64,000 bases of DNA from Limnochordaceae bacterium (GCA_014896295.1 JADBKR010000005.1:428193-492192), one strand, 5' to 3'; counted from the first letter of the stretch, positions 26,109 to 35,680 are shown. Notes: generated by a model from the sequence alone, not told the origin. Numbers and translations are program-made.

Positions 26109-27929
26109 ATGGGCGGGCCGGGCGCCGTGAGCGGGGATCTGCATGCCCTGGAGGTGCTCGACCGGATCGCCAGGCTCCTCAACTCCCGCGCCGATGTCGA
26201 GGCGGCGCTCGACGAGGTGCTGGCCCTGGTGGTACGCCTGTTGAGGCTGCGCACCGCCTGGCTCTTCTTGTCCGCGCCGCACGGCAAGCGCCTGAGGGTG
26301 ACCGCTGCCCACGCCCTCCCTCCGGCGCTCTCGGCCGGCGAGTGGCGGCCCCTTCGCCAGGGCCTGTGCGAGTGTTTCCGGCAGTTCTACGATGGAAAAC
26401 TGCGTGAGGCGGTCAACATCGTCCAGTGCAGCCGGCTGGACGAGGCCCGGGGCGACCGCCAGGGGCTCGTGTACCATGCGAGCGTTCCCCTCAAGGGCAC
26501 CTCGGGCACCCTGGGCATCCTCAACGTGGCCTCGCCCGGGCGGTCGCTCTTCGACCCGGCCGCGCTCCACTTGCTGACGGCGGCCGGCGAGCACCTCGGC
26601 ACCGCGCTCGAGCGCTCGCGGCTGTTCGTCCGGGAGCGCCAGCGGGCACGCCTCTTCGAGGCGGTCGAACGGGTCAGCCGGGCGCTGGGCGCCAGCCCAC
26701 CGGCGGCGGCCGGGGCTGCCGGGGTATCCGCTGTGGCCGGCGTGGACGATGCCGAGAACGCTCTTGCAGAAGTGGCCGGCCGCTTCGCCGAGGCATGCGT
26801 GGACGCCCTGGAAGTGGACGCGGTGAGCGTGGCGCTCGGCGAGGACGAGCTGCGCCTGGTGGCGGTGGCGACGGTGCGGAGCTGCCCGGGGAACAGGCCG
26901 GGCAGCCCCGAGGCGCAGGGCCATACGCTTTCATGGCGGGCGGGCGTCGAGGTTCCCGGGCGGAGCTTGCTTTGGTTGGCGTGGCACTTCGGGAAGCTGC
27001 ACCTCGGGTCGGCGGCCGGCTCCCGGCGCCGCCGCCTTTCCGTGGGGGTGCTCGACAGCCCCGGAAGCTGGGCCGCCGTCCCCGTACGGGTGGGCTCGCG
27101 TCGTGTGGGCGCCATCCTCATCGAGCGTTGGGCGGCGGTCCCGTGGCCCGAGGCTGCCGAGGAGGCGCTGCGCGCCCTGGGCGCTCACCTCGCCCTCGCC
27201 CTGGAAAGCTGCCGGCTGCGGATCCGGGCTCGAGAACTGGCCCGGCAGGAGGAACGCCACCGGGTGGCGCGGCAGCTGCACGATGCCGTCAGCCAGGAGC
27301 TCTTCTCCCTCACCATGGTGCTGGCCGCCGCCCGTCACGCCGCCCGAGCCGGCGACCCCGGCCGTCTGCAGGAGGCCCTCGGGCAGGGCGAGGTCCGGGC
27401 ACGGGCGGCGCTCGAGGAGATGCGCCGCCTGGTTCACGAGCTGCGGCCCCGGTCGGGTCCGCACCGCACCGTCGCCGACCTCGCGGCCGCTCTGGGGGAG
27501 TTCGTACGCTATCATCCCCTGGCCCGGGGAGACCGGGTGCGGGTGCGGGTGGAAGGGCCGAGGCGCCCGGTTGGCGGGAGCACCCGCCTGAGCGCCGAGC
27601 AGTTCGAGACGATGTGGATGGTGGGCCGGGAGGCGGTGCATAACGCCCTGCGCCACGCGGGCGCACGTACGGTTTGCGTCCGCCTCGGGCTGCCCGAGGG
27701 CGGGCTTCGCATCACCGTGGCTGACGACGGCGCCGGGTTCGACGTGGCCTCCGTCCACTCCCATGGGACGGGGCACGGGCTTTCCATCATGGCCGAGCGG
27801 TGCGCGCTCGCAGGGGGCTGGCTGCGCCTGAAGTCGAAGCCCGGCCGCGGCACCGTTGCCGTGGCGTGGATACCTCTCCGGCACCAACCCGCTGCCACGT
27901 TCCGGGAGCCGGTGGAAGCCGGTGGCTGA
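26109..27929 (+). CDS. GAF-domain sensor histidine kinase (NarX/LiaS type)
   Basis: About 606 residues, no membrane helix, so a cytosolic sensor. Two GAF-like regions (about 10-165 and 190-375) precede a HisKA_3 domain with EERHRVARQLHDAVSQELF (His near 391) and an HATPase: EAVHNALRHAGA, VADDGAGFD and GHGLSIMAERC. A Cys pair in the first GAF (RQGLCECFRQF, VQCSR) might bind a cofactor, which is speculative. ATG at 26109 is chosen; the open frame upstream overlaps the QueA tail. A TATGAT box lies at about 26064. The response regulator starts 27 bases downstream. Confidence 0.85.
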   Translation: MGGPGAVSGDLHALEVLDRIARLLNSRADVEAALDEVLALVVRLLRLRTAWLFLSAPHGKRLRVTAAHALPPALSAGEWRPLRQGLCECFRQFYDGKLREAVNIVQCSRLDEARGDRQGLVYHASVPLKGTSGTLGILNVASPGRSLFDPAALHLLTAAGEHLGTALERSRLFVRERQRARLFEAVERVSRALGASPPAAAGAAGVSAVAGVDDAENALAEVAGRFAEACVDALEVDAVSVALGEDELRLVAVATVRSCPGNRPGSPEAQGHTLSWRAGVEVPGRSLLWLAWHFGKLHLGSAAGSRRRRLSVGVLDSPGSWAAVPVRVGSRRVGAILIERWAAVPWPEAAEEALRALGAHLALALESCRLRIRARELARQEERHRVARQLHDAVSQELFSLTMVLAAARHAARAGDPGRLQEALGQGEVRARAALEEMRRLVHELRPRSGPHRTVADLAAALGEFVRYHPLARGDRVRVRVEGPRRPVGGSTRLSAEQFETMWMVGREAVHNALRHAGARTVCVRLGLPEGGLRITVADDGAGFDVASVHSHGTGHGLSIMAERCALAGGWLRLKSKPGRGTVAVAWIPLRHQPAATFREPVEAGG

Positions 27930-27956
27930 AAGCCAGGCGCCGGGCGGCGCATCCGG

Positions 27957-28915
27957 GTGCTGCTCGCAGACGACCACGGCGTCGTGCGAACGGGCATTCA
28001 GATGTACCTGGCCACCCACCCGCAGATCGAGGTGGTCGGAGAGGCGGCCACCGCTCAGGAGACCGTCTCCCTTGCCTTCAAGTACCTGCCCGACGTCGTG
28101 TTGGTCGACCTCGTGATGCCCTCGGGTACGGCTCCGTCACCGTCATCACGGAGCCTCGATGAGGCACCCGGGCCGGCGTGGGGCGCCCACGGCATCGAGG
28201 CCATCCGGCGCTTGAAACGGGAACTCCCCTCCGTGCGGTGCCTCGCCCTGACCAGCTTCTCGGACGAGGACAAGCTCCTCCCGCGCTCGAGGCGGGGGCC
28301 GCCGGCTACCTCCTCAAGGACGTGAGCCCCGACGAACTCGCCCGGGCCATCCTGGCCGTGGCGGCCGGAGACGTCTATCTCAGCAGCACCGTGGCGGGTA
28401 CCGTGGTGCAGCGGCTGACCCGGCCGAAGAGGCCCTCGGCCCTCGACGGTCTCACCCCCCGAGAACGGGACGTGCTGCGCTGTCTCGCCGAAGGGCAAAG
28501 CAACGCCGAGATCGCCGGGAAGCTGGTCATCTCGGAGGCGACGGTCAAGTCCCACGTCACCCGCATCCTGCGCAAGCTCGGCGTCGCCGATCGCACCCAG
28601 GCCGCCCTCCTGGCCGCTCGCGAAGGGCTGGGAGCAATGGGACCGGTGTGCCCGCCCGAGATCGCTGACGAGGTGACGGCGGCCTGCAGCCGCAGGGCCG
28701 CCTCCTGTTCCATGGCCGTCACCAGCCGGGACGATAACGTGTCGGCGGGCACCCGGTCCGCTCCGCCGCAACCGTGGCGTGCACCTACGGCTGGCGGCGG
28801 ATGCGCCCCTCGATCCGGGCGGTCACGGGCTGCGATATTCGCCGGAGGTATTCGACCAGGGCGTCGAGGTCGATGGGCCCGACCGCCCGGTCCGCTCCCT
28901 CCCGCAGCACCGTGA
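27957..28915 (+). pseudogene. LuxR/NarL-type response regulator, frameshifted
   Basis: The receiver (LLADDHGVVRTGIQMYLATH, phospho-Asp in VVLVDLVMP) and the DNA-binding half (LTPRERDVLRCLAEGQSNAE, ATVKSHVTRILRKLGV) are in different frames that join if one C is added near CCC 28280-28282 (DEDKLLPALEAGAAGYLLKD). An insertion of about 20 residues rich in Ser/Pro/Ala follows the phospho-Asp loop, which is unusual. The second frame has no stop where the family ends (around AAREGL) and runs on to 28915, overlapping the convergent 5'-nucleotidase. It is the partner of the kinase upstream. GTG at 27957 is the only start seen. Confidence 0.75.
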
Positions 28916-30416
28916 AGTTGTCCCCGCCGTCCGCCAGGAAGCTGTTGACGACGACCCGGTAGCGGCCCTCCGGCTGCACGGGGGTGCCGTCTTCGAGGAA
29001 GATCTCCCCTGGGTCGACGCGCTCGCCTGCTGCCCTGTCCGCATGCCACGTATAGCGGAGCCCCGATATCTGGAGGATCCTCGGGAACGGCTGGTTCATC
29101 CACTGCTGCTCGAGGAGCCGCTCGATCTGGCTGCCGGTCAGGGTCATGGTGACCAGGTAGTTGTTGAACGGCTGGATGGTGTAAAGCTCGCCCCACGTGA
29201 CCTCGCCGGCGTCGAGGTCGGCCCGGACGCCGCCCGGGTTCATGAATGCGAACTGCGCGCCCACCTTCCATCGTTGGGCGTCGGCGATGAGGTTGCCGAG
29301 AGCCGACTCCCCCGCCTCGTCTTGCTGGCGGGCGATGCGATCGGCGGCCGTTGCGATCACCTGGTTGACGCGGGGGGCGACCCGTTCCGCATAGCGGCGT
29401 ACCATGGCGTCGACAGCCGGGTCAGGGGTGATGCCGGGCGCATCTGCGACGGTGTCTACGATCTCGGCCTTCTTGGCCACCACGTCTTTGAACGTGCGGT
29501 CGATGGTCAGGTCGATGTCGGCGAAGGCCGTGCCGTTGGCGCACGCCTGCGTCACCAGCTTGATGCCGACCAGCCCCTGGTAGCAGCGGTGAGTATGGCC
29601 CGTCAGCACCACGTCCACCTCGTCGTCCATGCCGTAGATCATCGGGACGATGGCCCCGGTTATTCGGCCCTGCCGACCACCATCGCCCCCATCGTGCATC
29701 AGCACCACGATGGTCTCGACGCCCTGCTCCTTCAGCTCCCTCGCATAACGGTTGATGGTCTGGACCTCGTCGAGGAACTTCAGCCCCTGGACGCCGCTGG
29801 CCGTGACGATGGTCGGGGTCTCCGTCGTCACCACGCCGATGAACCCCACGGGTACGCCCTGCACCCACCGGATGGCGTAAGGCGGGAAGACGGGCTTCTC
29901 CGTATCGGCCCACACGACGTTGGCCGCCAGGTACTGCATCCGCGTCCCATCGAAGCAGCCGGTGAGCGGGTGGCACCCGCCCCGCTGCAGGCGCAGCAGC
30001 TCCTCGACGCCCTCGTCGAACTCGTGGTTGCCCACCGTACCCAGCTCGAACCCCATGGCATCGAGAATGGTCAGGGTGGGCTCGTCTTGCAGGAGCGCCG
30101 AAATGGGCGGGCTCGCACCGATGATATCCCCCACGTGCACTTTGAGGGTGACGCCGCCTTCCTGGCGGGCCTGCTGCTCTCGCTGGTGGAGGTACGCCGC
30201 CAGCACCGCCGCGCCGCCCATGGGCTTGCCGGAGACGGTGCGGCTCTCGAGGGCACCATGGAAATCGTTGATCGCGAGGATCTGGAGCCGCAGCGGCTGC
30301 TCGGCCGGGGTGCTCTCGGCCGCCGCCATGGACGCGGGCGACGCCAGCAGGGCCATGGCCATGAGGCCTGCGAAGAGGTTTCGGATGGTTGGACCGGCGA
30401 CGGATGTGCGCAGCAT
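28785..30416 (-). CDS. Secreted 5'-nucleotidase / 2',3'-cyclic phosphodiesterase family
   Basis: 543 residues. A signal peptide (LFAGLMAMALLASPASMAAA) is followed by a metallophosphatase domain with ILAINDFHG, VHVGDIIGAS, GTVGNHEFDEG, LMHDGGDGG and LTGHTHRCYQG, and then the 5'-nucleotidase C-terminal domain (NPGGVRADLDAGEVTWGELY, FLADGGDNF). It would release phosphate from nucleotides outside the cytoplasm. GGAGGGGTGAGGGC precedes the ATG. An internal GGCHPLTGCFDG insertion supplies a possible disulfide. No cell-wall or lipid anchor is visible. Confidence 0.92.
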   Translation of the reverse strand: MLRTSVAGPTIRNLFAGLMAMALLASPASMAAAESTPAEQPLRLQILAINDFHGALESRTVSGKPMGGAAVLAAYLHQREQQARQEGGVTLKVHVGDIIGASPPISALLQDEPTLTILDAMGFELGTVGNHEFDEGVEELLRLQRGGCHPLTGCFDGTRMQYLAANVVWADTEKPVFPPYAIRWVQGVPVGFIGVVTTETPTIVTASGVQGLKFLDEVQTINRYARELKEQGVETIVVLMHDGGDGGRQGRITGAIVPMIYGMDDEVDVVLTGHTHRCYQGLVGIKLVTQACANGTAFADIDLTIDRTFKDVVAKKAEIVDTVADAPGITPDPAVDAMVRRYAERVAPRVNQVIATAADRIARQQDEAGESALGNLIADAQRWKVGAQFAFMNPGGVRADLDAGEVTWGELYTIQPFNNYLVTMTLTGSQIERLLEQQWMNQPFPRILQISGLRYTWHADRAAGERVDPGEIFLEDGTPVQPEGRYRVVVNSFLADGGDNFTVLREGADRAVGPIDLDALVEYLRRISQPVTARIEGRIRRQP

Positions 30417-30556
30417 GCCCTCACCCCTCCCGGACGCGGTGCTTCTTCGAGGGGGTGGAGATGGTTCCTGCCCGGAACGGGTTTCGTGCCGGCAAAGGCT
30501 TCGTTGCGGGTCGTAAAGGGGCTAGCGTGCCGCCGGTCTGGCCCTTCCAACCCCTC

Positions 30557-30700
30557 TCACGGCACGTGAAGCACCGCCCGTCCCAGCAGGCTGCCGTTCT
30601 TCAGGCGCTCGAACGCCTCGTTCGTCACGTTCCCCATGCGGAGCAGTTGAGCCATCTGAGGCGCAACTTCGGCCAAACCTTCGTTCGATCGCCTCGGGCA
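30557..30700 (-). pseudogene. 3' remnant of a zinc-type alcohol dehydrogenase
   Basis: About 45 residues, ending NEAFERLKNGSLLGRAVLHVP, match the extreme C terminus of medium-chain alcohol dehydrogenases (EVNEAFERLKNG..LGRAVL in relatives). Upstream the frame quickly turns into unrelated sequence without NAD-binding or zinc motifs. It is probably a decayed gene end. The stretch 30417-30905 holds nothing else I can identify. Confidence 0.5.
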
Positions 30701-30905
30701 CTTGCGCTCCGCCCGGCCACCCCACCGCCACGGCCGCGGCAAATGGCCATGCCCCAGATGGTGCCGTGGCTGCCCGCCTGTGGCATGGATGCCTGGGTCA
30801 CGAAAACAGCGGCCATCTCGAGCCCTGCCAGCCACGAATACGAGCGCAGTATCCTGAATGAATGGTGACGGCGTGGTGCGGACGGGGGCGAGTGGAAGAT
30901 TGCGC

Positions 30906-30981
30906 TGGTGGGCCGCCAGGGACTCGAACCCTGCACCCTCGGATTAAAAGTCCGATGCTCTGCCAGATGAGCTAGCGGCCC
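30906..30981 (-). tRNA. tRNA-Lys (anticodon UUU)
   Basis: Read on the minus strand: acceptor GGGCCGC pairs with GCGGCCC, the D arm is TAGCTCATCTGGC, the anticodon loop is CTTTTAA, and the T arm is GGGTTCGAGTCCC. CCA is encoded at 30906-30908. All stems close without mismatch. Confidence 0.97.
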
Positions 30982-31069
30982 ACGGCACAGGGAAGTATAG
31001 CACGCACGAGCAAACCGGGCAACGCGGGACAGATTGTCGCTTTCGGCCGGCACTCAGCACAGCCCCGGG

Positions 31070-31531
31070 TCACCCCGACAGCCACCTCACCCCGGTGATG
31101 ACCCCCGTGCTGAGAAGCGTGATGATCACGCCGTCCACGAGCACCCCGGCGGCCACCGACCGAAACGCCTTCATGACCGGCATCCCGGCCAGGTAAGCCA
31201 GCGCCGTGCCCGTGTACGCCCCCGTGCCCGGAAACGGCAGCGCAACGAAGAGCAGCAGCCCGATGGGCCCGAAGCGTTCCACGGCCACCTCGCTCCGGCG
31301 CCGGGCGCGCTCGAGCAGGTCGCGCACGAACGTGTGCTGCAGCCACCGTTCATAAAAGAGCGACATCACCAGCCAGGTCGGCCAGAAGAGCAACACGTTG
31401 GCCACCAGGACCACCAGCACCACCGGCAGCCAGGGCATGCCCCACGCCAGCCCCAGCGGGATCGTGCCCCGCAGTTCGAGCCACGGCACCCACGTGAGGA
31501 CCACCAGCAGCAACCAGCGATTCCAGCCCAT
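31070..31531 (-). CDS. Small multi-drug export protein family (COG2426)
   Basis: About 153 residues and four membrane segments. Motifs are WVPWLELRGTIPLGLAWGMP at the start and RFGPIGLLLFVALPFPGTGA, then FRSVAAGVLVDGVIITLL: a DedA-like re-entrant arrangement typical of PF06695. The name is historical; transport has not been shown for most members. ATG at 31531 is chosen over the open frame to 31741. Confidence 0.8.
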   Translation of the reverse strand: MGWNRWLLLVVLTWVPWLELRGTIPLGLAWGMPWLPVVLVVLVANVLLFWPTWLVMSLFYERWLQHTFVRDLLERARRRSEVAVERFGPIGLLLFVALPFPGTGAYTGTALAYLAGMPVMKAFRSVAAGVLVDGVIITLLSTGVITGVRWLSG

Positions 31532-31743
31532 CCGTTCCGCGAGACCTCCGCTCCCCCGCAGCGAGCAGCCCGGCGCACACAGCCCCCAGTATACCAGAGC
31601 CCGGTGTGGCGCGATCCGGCATGCGACCCAGAACGTGGCATCCTCTCGACACTCGTACCACCCCGGCGCCGGCCGAACGGTCTGGATGAACCACGGGTGC
31701 CCGGCCCCGTAGGAACTCCAAATCCTTACGGGGGGATGCACGG

Positions 31744-32505
31744 ATGCGAAGGGTAGGGTTCGGCAGGAGTCCCAAGGGCGTAGCCGCCCTGGTCGTGCTG
31801 GCCGGAGCGGTGATGCTGGCGCCGTCCGCGCGGGCCGCCGTCGACTTCTACGCGAGCGGCGGCCTGGGGCTGTTCCAGATGGACGCCGTCAACGAACGGG
31901 TCGATGCCGGCAACCAGAACTGTGCGGAGATCGCTCGAGAACTCAATCATGCCGGCGTCACCGCCGAGTGCACGCCCGCAGGCCGGCTGGGCGCAGGCAT
32001 CTCGGCCGAAGCCGGGTTCGTCCTGTCGTCTCAGGGACTCGTCGGCGTCGGGCTCGGGTACCAGTACCTGACCGGCACGACCTCGTCCAACCTGTCGGTG
32101 CAGACCGGCAGCGTGTCGGGCCACTATACCCAGTCCTACACGCCGACGGCCCACGGCCCCATGCTCAAGGTGTTCTTGGGCACCCCGCTGGCCGAGCCGG
32201 CCTCGGTGCGCTTCTTCGCGGGCTACGGCCGGTACAAGGCCTCCTACGCGGAGCGGGGCCAGATCCGGGGCCAGGTGGATGACCCGGACGCGGCGGAGTT
32301 CAGCCACACGTACCAGGGCAACGCCGACGGCTACGAGGCCGGTCTCGAGTTGCGCTCGGCGCTCGGGCCGCAAGCAGCGCTGCTGGCCACGGTGGGCTAC
32401 GGGTGGCTGCAGGTGCCCGAGACCATGGACAAGGATCGTAACCCCGGCCCGGCCCTGGACTTCACCGGGCTGAGGCTGCGGGGAGGCCTGAGCATCGCCT
32501 TCTGA
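31744..32505 (+). CDS. Predicted outer-membrane beta-barrel protein
   Basis: 253 residues. A signal peptide (ALVVLAGAVMLAPSARA) precedes a mature chain of alternating polar/hydrophobic strands rich in Gly/Tyr (GAGISAEAGFVLSSQGLVGV, FFAGYGRYKASYAERGQ, ALLATVGYGWLQV). The last strand ends in LRLRGGLSIAF, a terminal Phe as in the beta-signal read by BamA. A disulfide between the two Cys of the NCAEIARELNHAG...C segment is possible. It resembles OmpW/OprF-like eight-stranded barrels in size. The start has a GGGGGAT site. This is direct evidence for an outer membrane if the prediction holds. Confidence 0.65.
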   Translation: MRRVGFGRSPKGVAALVVLAGAVMLAPSARAAVDFYASGGLGLFQMDAVNERVDAGNQNCAEIARELNHAGVTAECTPAGRLGAGISAEAGFVLSSQGLVGVGLGYQYLTGTTSSNLSVQTGSVSGHYTQSYTPTAHGPMLKVFLGTPLAEPASVRFFAGYGRYKASYAERGQIRGQVDDPDAAEFSHTYQGNADGYEAGLELRSALGPQAALLATVGYGWLQVPETMDKDRNPGPALDFTGLRLRGGLSIAF

Positions 32506-32601
32506 CGGCGCTGCAGGGCACCTCGGAACGTCGAACGGGATCGGAGACCCGCACGAGGGTCCGAACGGCCGACCGCCAGCCGGGGCGAGGGGAGCGAAAC
32601 T

Positions 32602-32621
32602 CGGGGCAGCTTCCCGCCCCG
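32602..32621. terminator. Candidate bidirectional stem-loop
   Basis: CGGGGC-agcttccc-GCCCCG between the convergent barrel gene and the TauE gene. A 6-bp GC stem without a T-run on either side; weak as an intrinsic terminator. Confidence 0.3.
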
Positions 32622-32649
32622 GCCGTCTTACGCCCGGCGGTCGGCCGGA

Positions 32650-33492
32650 TCATGCTCCGCCTGTCCCGGACGGGTGTCCCGGCCTGACCGGCGCCGAGGT
32701 GCGAACGTAGTTGAGGCCCATCAAGAAGATGAACGCGGCGAACACCCACCGCAGCGTATCCGTCGGGAGCAACGCGGCCACGAACGCGCCGAGCCACCCG
32801 CCGGCGATCGCCCCGGCCCCCACCCACGGGGCCACGTCCCAGCGGGTGTGCCCGAGGCGGTGATGGGTGAAGGTGCCCGAGATGGCCGTCGGGATCATCT
32901 GCACGAGGGAAGTACCCTGCGCCACGTGCTGGGGCAAGCCGAGCCCCACCACGAGGGCGGGTACCACGATGGCGCCGCCGCCCACGCCCATCATCCCCGC
33001 CAGAAAGCCGCTCACCAGGCCGGTCAGGATGCCTCCCAGCGCCACGACCGGCGTCGCCGGAAGGGCGCCGCCTGCGGCGTGGGTCATGAGATAGCGGCTC
33101 ACCACCACGATGAGGGCCATGGCGACGAGGAAGTAGCCGAAGTAGCGGCGCAGCCGCCGCGCCGGCACCCGATGGCTGAGGCGGGCGCCGTAGCCGGCCA
33201 TGACCACCGCCGAGAAGGCCACGGCCACCGCCGCCACCCAATCCACCCCGCCGTGCCGGGCGTACCCCAGCCCCCCGGATACTGCCGTGAACAGCACCGC
33301 CAGCATGCTCGAACCGTGGGCCTCGTGCTGCGTGAGCCCCAGAAAGGCGGTCATCATGGGCACCATCAGCACGCCCCCGCCAAGGCCCGCCAGCCCCCCG
33401 AAGGTGCCCCCCGCGACCCCGATGAGGATGCCCACGGCCGCCTTCCAGGCCAGCCCCTGGCCTGCGGCCTGAGCCTCTGCGGCCTGCCTCAT
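32650..33492 (-). CDS. TauE/SafE-family (sulfite exporter-like) membrane protein
   Basis: 280 residues, eight helices in two inverted repeats, each with the glycine-rich family motif: GGTFGGLAGLGGGVLMVPMM and GFLAGMMGVGGGAIVVPALV. HEAHGSSMLAVLF and HVAQGTSLVQMIPTAISG are the second motifs of each repeat. The family moves organic or sulfur anions; no substrate hint lies nearby. The start codon directly abuts the DegV stop (TGAATG), so translation is coupled. Confidence 0.88.
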   Translation of the reverse strand: MRQAAEAQAAGQGLAWKAAVGILIGVAGGTFGGLAGLGGGVLMVPMMTAFLGLTQHEAHGSSMLAVLFTAVSGGLGYARHGGVDWVAAVAVAFSAVVMAGYGARLSHRVPARRLRRYFGYFLVAMALIVVVSRYLMTHAAGGALPATPVVALGGILTGLVSGFLAGMMGVGGGAIVVPALVVGLGLPQHVAQGTSLVQMIPTAISGTFTHHRLGHTRWDVAPWVGAGAIAGGWLGAFVAALLPTDTLRWVFAAFIFLMGLNYVRTSAPVRPGHPSGTGGA

Positions 33493-34518
33493 TCAGCTCG
33501 TCGCCTCCTGCTCCCACCAGTACGCCACCCCTGTGGTGCCGGGCCCCGCGTGGGCCCCCAGCACAGGGGTGATGTATTCGAGGAAGAGCTCCGCGCACCG
33601 GAAACGCTCGATCAGCCGCCGGCGCAGGGCATGGGCGGCTTCGAGCGCGTCGGCGTGGACCACCGCCGCATGGAGCAAGGGGCCACGGCCGCTCTCCGGA
33701 GCCCCGACCTGCTGGGGCTGCAACCCCCGCCCCCGCTCCTCGCCCGCGTCATGAGCCGAGCCTTCCGTGGCCCTTCCACCGGCCGTCGCCTGCGCCGTTC
33801 GCGCAGTGGGCACGAGCTGGGGTGCGTCCTCGGCGACGAACTCCACGAGGCGATCCAGCGCGCGCTCGAGCGTGCGCGCCCGGTCCACCCCCTCCGCCAC
33901 CCCGTCGCGGCCCACCGTCAGGATGGGCTTGACCTTGAGCAGCGAGCCGGCCATGGCCACGGCCCGCCCGATCCGGCCCGACCGCCGCAGGTAGTCGAGC
34001 GAGTCGACCGCCGCAAAGATCCGCACCTTTTCTCTCAGGGCCAGTACCCGGTCCGCCACTTCGCCCAGCGATGCGCCCCGCTCGGCCAGGCGCGCCGCCT
34101 CCGTGACCAGCCACCCCTCCGCGAAGGAGGCGGTCAGCGAGTCGATGACCCGTACCGCCGCCGACGAGAAGCGCTGCGCGGCCTGCGTGGCGCTGTGGAA
34201 CGTGCCGCTGAGCTTGGAGGAGATGGTGATGACCAGGATGCTCTCGGCCGGCTCCGCGCTTGCCGAAGACTTCACGGCCGCCTGGTAAGCCTCCAAGAAC
34301 GCATCCGGGTTGGGCTGGGAGGTGGAGGCCACCTGGCCTTCCCGCAGCCGGCGATAAAACTGCGCCGGAGAGAGGTCCACCCCGTCGCGAAAGACCTTGT
34401 CTCGAAAGACGACCAGGAGCGGGACGACCCACACGCGCAGCGAGCGGGCCAGGGCCTGGGGCAGATTGGCCACGCTGTCCGTTACGACGGCGACCCTGCG
34501 GCGCACCTCGGCACTCAT
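33493..34518 (-). CDS. DegV family fatty-acid-binding protein
   Basis: 341 residues, longer than the usual 280. Motifs are VAVVTDSVANLP at the N terminus, STSQPNPDAFLEAYQ, ITISSKLSGTFHSA, RVIDSLTASF, and ITPVLGAHAGPGTTGVAYW at the C terminus. DegV (FakB-like) proteins bind a fatty acid for phosphorylation by FakA. An insertion of about 55 Gln/Gly/Arg/Ala-rich residues in the C-terminal half explains the extra length. Start ATG at 34518. No fakA is in the window. Confidence 0.9.
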   Translation of the reverse strand: MSAEVRRRVAVVTDSVANLPQALARSLRVWVVPLLVVFRDKVFRDGVDLSPAQFYRRLREGQVASTSQPNPDAFLEAYQAAVKSSASAEPAESILVITISSKLSGTFHSATQAAQRFSSAAVRVIDSLTASFAEGWLVTEAARLAERGASLGEVADRVLALREKVRIFAAVDSLDYLRRSGRIGRAVAMAGSLLKVKPILTVGRDGVAEGVDRARTLERALDRLVEFVAEDAPQLVPTARTAQATAGGRATEGSAHDAGEERGRGLQPQQVGAPESGRGPLLHAAVVHADALEAAHALRRRLIERFRCAELFLEYITPVLGAHAGPGTTGVAYWWEQEATS

Positions 34519-34597
34519 CGAGCACCCCGCCTTCCCTGGGAAGCAGGCCCAGGCCGGGCCTCGAGATGCGCGCTTCGCCGCCTGGCAAGCCTATCCT

Positions 34598-35602
34598 TCA
34601 CGGCCGGCTCGCCCGGTCGAGCGCGTCGACTTCGTCCGGGCCCAGGCAGATGGTCATGGCCTGCGCGTGCTGGCGGGCGTGCGCGGCCGACTTGGCTCCC
34701 GGGATGGGCAAGGATCCCTTGGCGACCAGCCAGGCCAGGGCGACCTGGGCCGGGCTCTTGCCCCCGTGAGCCTGTCCAATCTCCTGCAGCAGGCCGAGGA
34801 CGGAGGGCAGCCGCCCGAGCGCCCCCGAACGCGCCAGCATGGCGCCACGCACGCCCTTCGGGCGCTCCCCCTGTCGGTACTTGCCGGTCAGCAGGCCCAT
34901 CTCGAGCGGGCTGTACGCGATGAGGCTCACGCCGAGCTCCCGGCAGGCATCGAGCACGCCGTTTCGCTCCGGCTCGCGGTGAAGCAGGCTGTAGTGTACC
35001 TGGTTGGAGGCCAGCGGGATGCCGTGACGAGCCAGCACCTCGTAGGCCCGGCGCATCTGGCCCGCGGAGTAGTTGGAGACGCCGGCCGAGCGGATGAGGC
35101 CCTCCGCTCTGGCTTCCGCCAGGGCTTCCATCCATGTTTCCACCGGCACCGGCGGATAGGGCCAGTGGATCTGATAGAGGTCGATCCGCTCCACGCCCAG
35201 GCGCCGGAGGCTCGCTCGCAGGGCACCCAGAAGCGAGCGCCGGCGCAGCCGCCATGGAAACGGCATGAACTTACTGGCGACGAGCACCCGGGAGTGCCCA
35301 TCCGGCATCCTGGCGAGGAACTCTCCCAGCAGCCGCTCCGATCGCCCGTTGCCGTAAATCTCGGCGGTGTCGAACCAGTTGATCCCGGCTGCCACGGCCG
35401 CCTGGAAGGCCTCCGCGAGGGCGTCGTCCCCGTACTCGCGGCCGTAGCCCCAGACCATCCGATCGCCCCACGCCCATGTCCCGATGCCGACGGGGCTGAC
35501 CCGGATCCCCGTGCGCCCCAGCTCGACGAGAGGCGCACCGGCACCGGCCCCGCCTCCGGCCCCCGGCTCCGCCTGCCGCCCCCCTTGCACCGTCGCGCTC
35601 AA
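34598..35602 (-). CDS. Aldo/keto reductase
   Basis: About 334 residues of (beta/alpha)8 fold. Visible catalytic residues are Asp in NWFDTAEIYGNGRSE (with Tyr), Lys in VASKFMPF, and His in YQIHWPYPP. The NADPH region is LPIPGAKSAAHARQ. Long relatives act on aldehydes or sugars. The start is uncertain: TTG at 35602 has GGGGGA six bases upstream and is chosen; the frame is open to 35881 but that covers two tRNA genes. Confidence 0.85.
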   Translation of the reverse strand: MSATVQGGRQAEPGAGGGAGAGAPLVELGRTGIRVSPVGIGTWAWGDRMVWGYGREYGDDALAEAFQAAVAAGINWFDTAEIYGNGRSERLLGEFLARMPDGHSRVLVASKFMPFPWRLRRRSLLGALRASLRRLGVERIDLYQIHWPYPPVPVETWMEALAEARAEGLIRSAGVSNYSAGQMRRAYEVLARHGIPLASNQVHYSLLHREPERNGVLDACRELGVSLIAYSPLEMGLLTGKYRQGERPKGVRGAMLARSGALGRLPSVLGLLQEIGQAHGGKSPAQVALAWLVAKGSLPIPGAKSAAHARQHAQAMTICLGPDEVDALDRASRP

Positions 35603-35680
35603 TGGCCATCCCCCAGTACACACGACCGGCCATGGAGAAAGGCTCCCGGCTTTCACGCCAGGAGCCCTGCCTTCGGCTGG

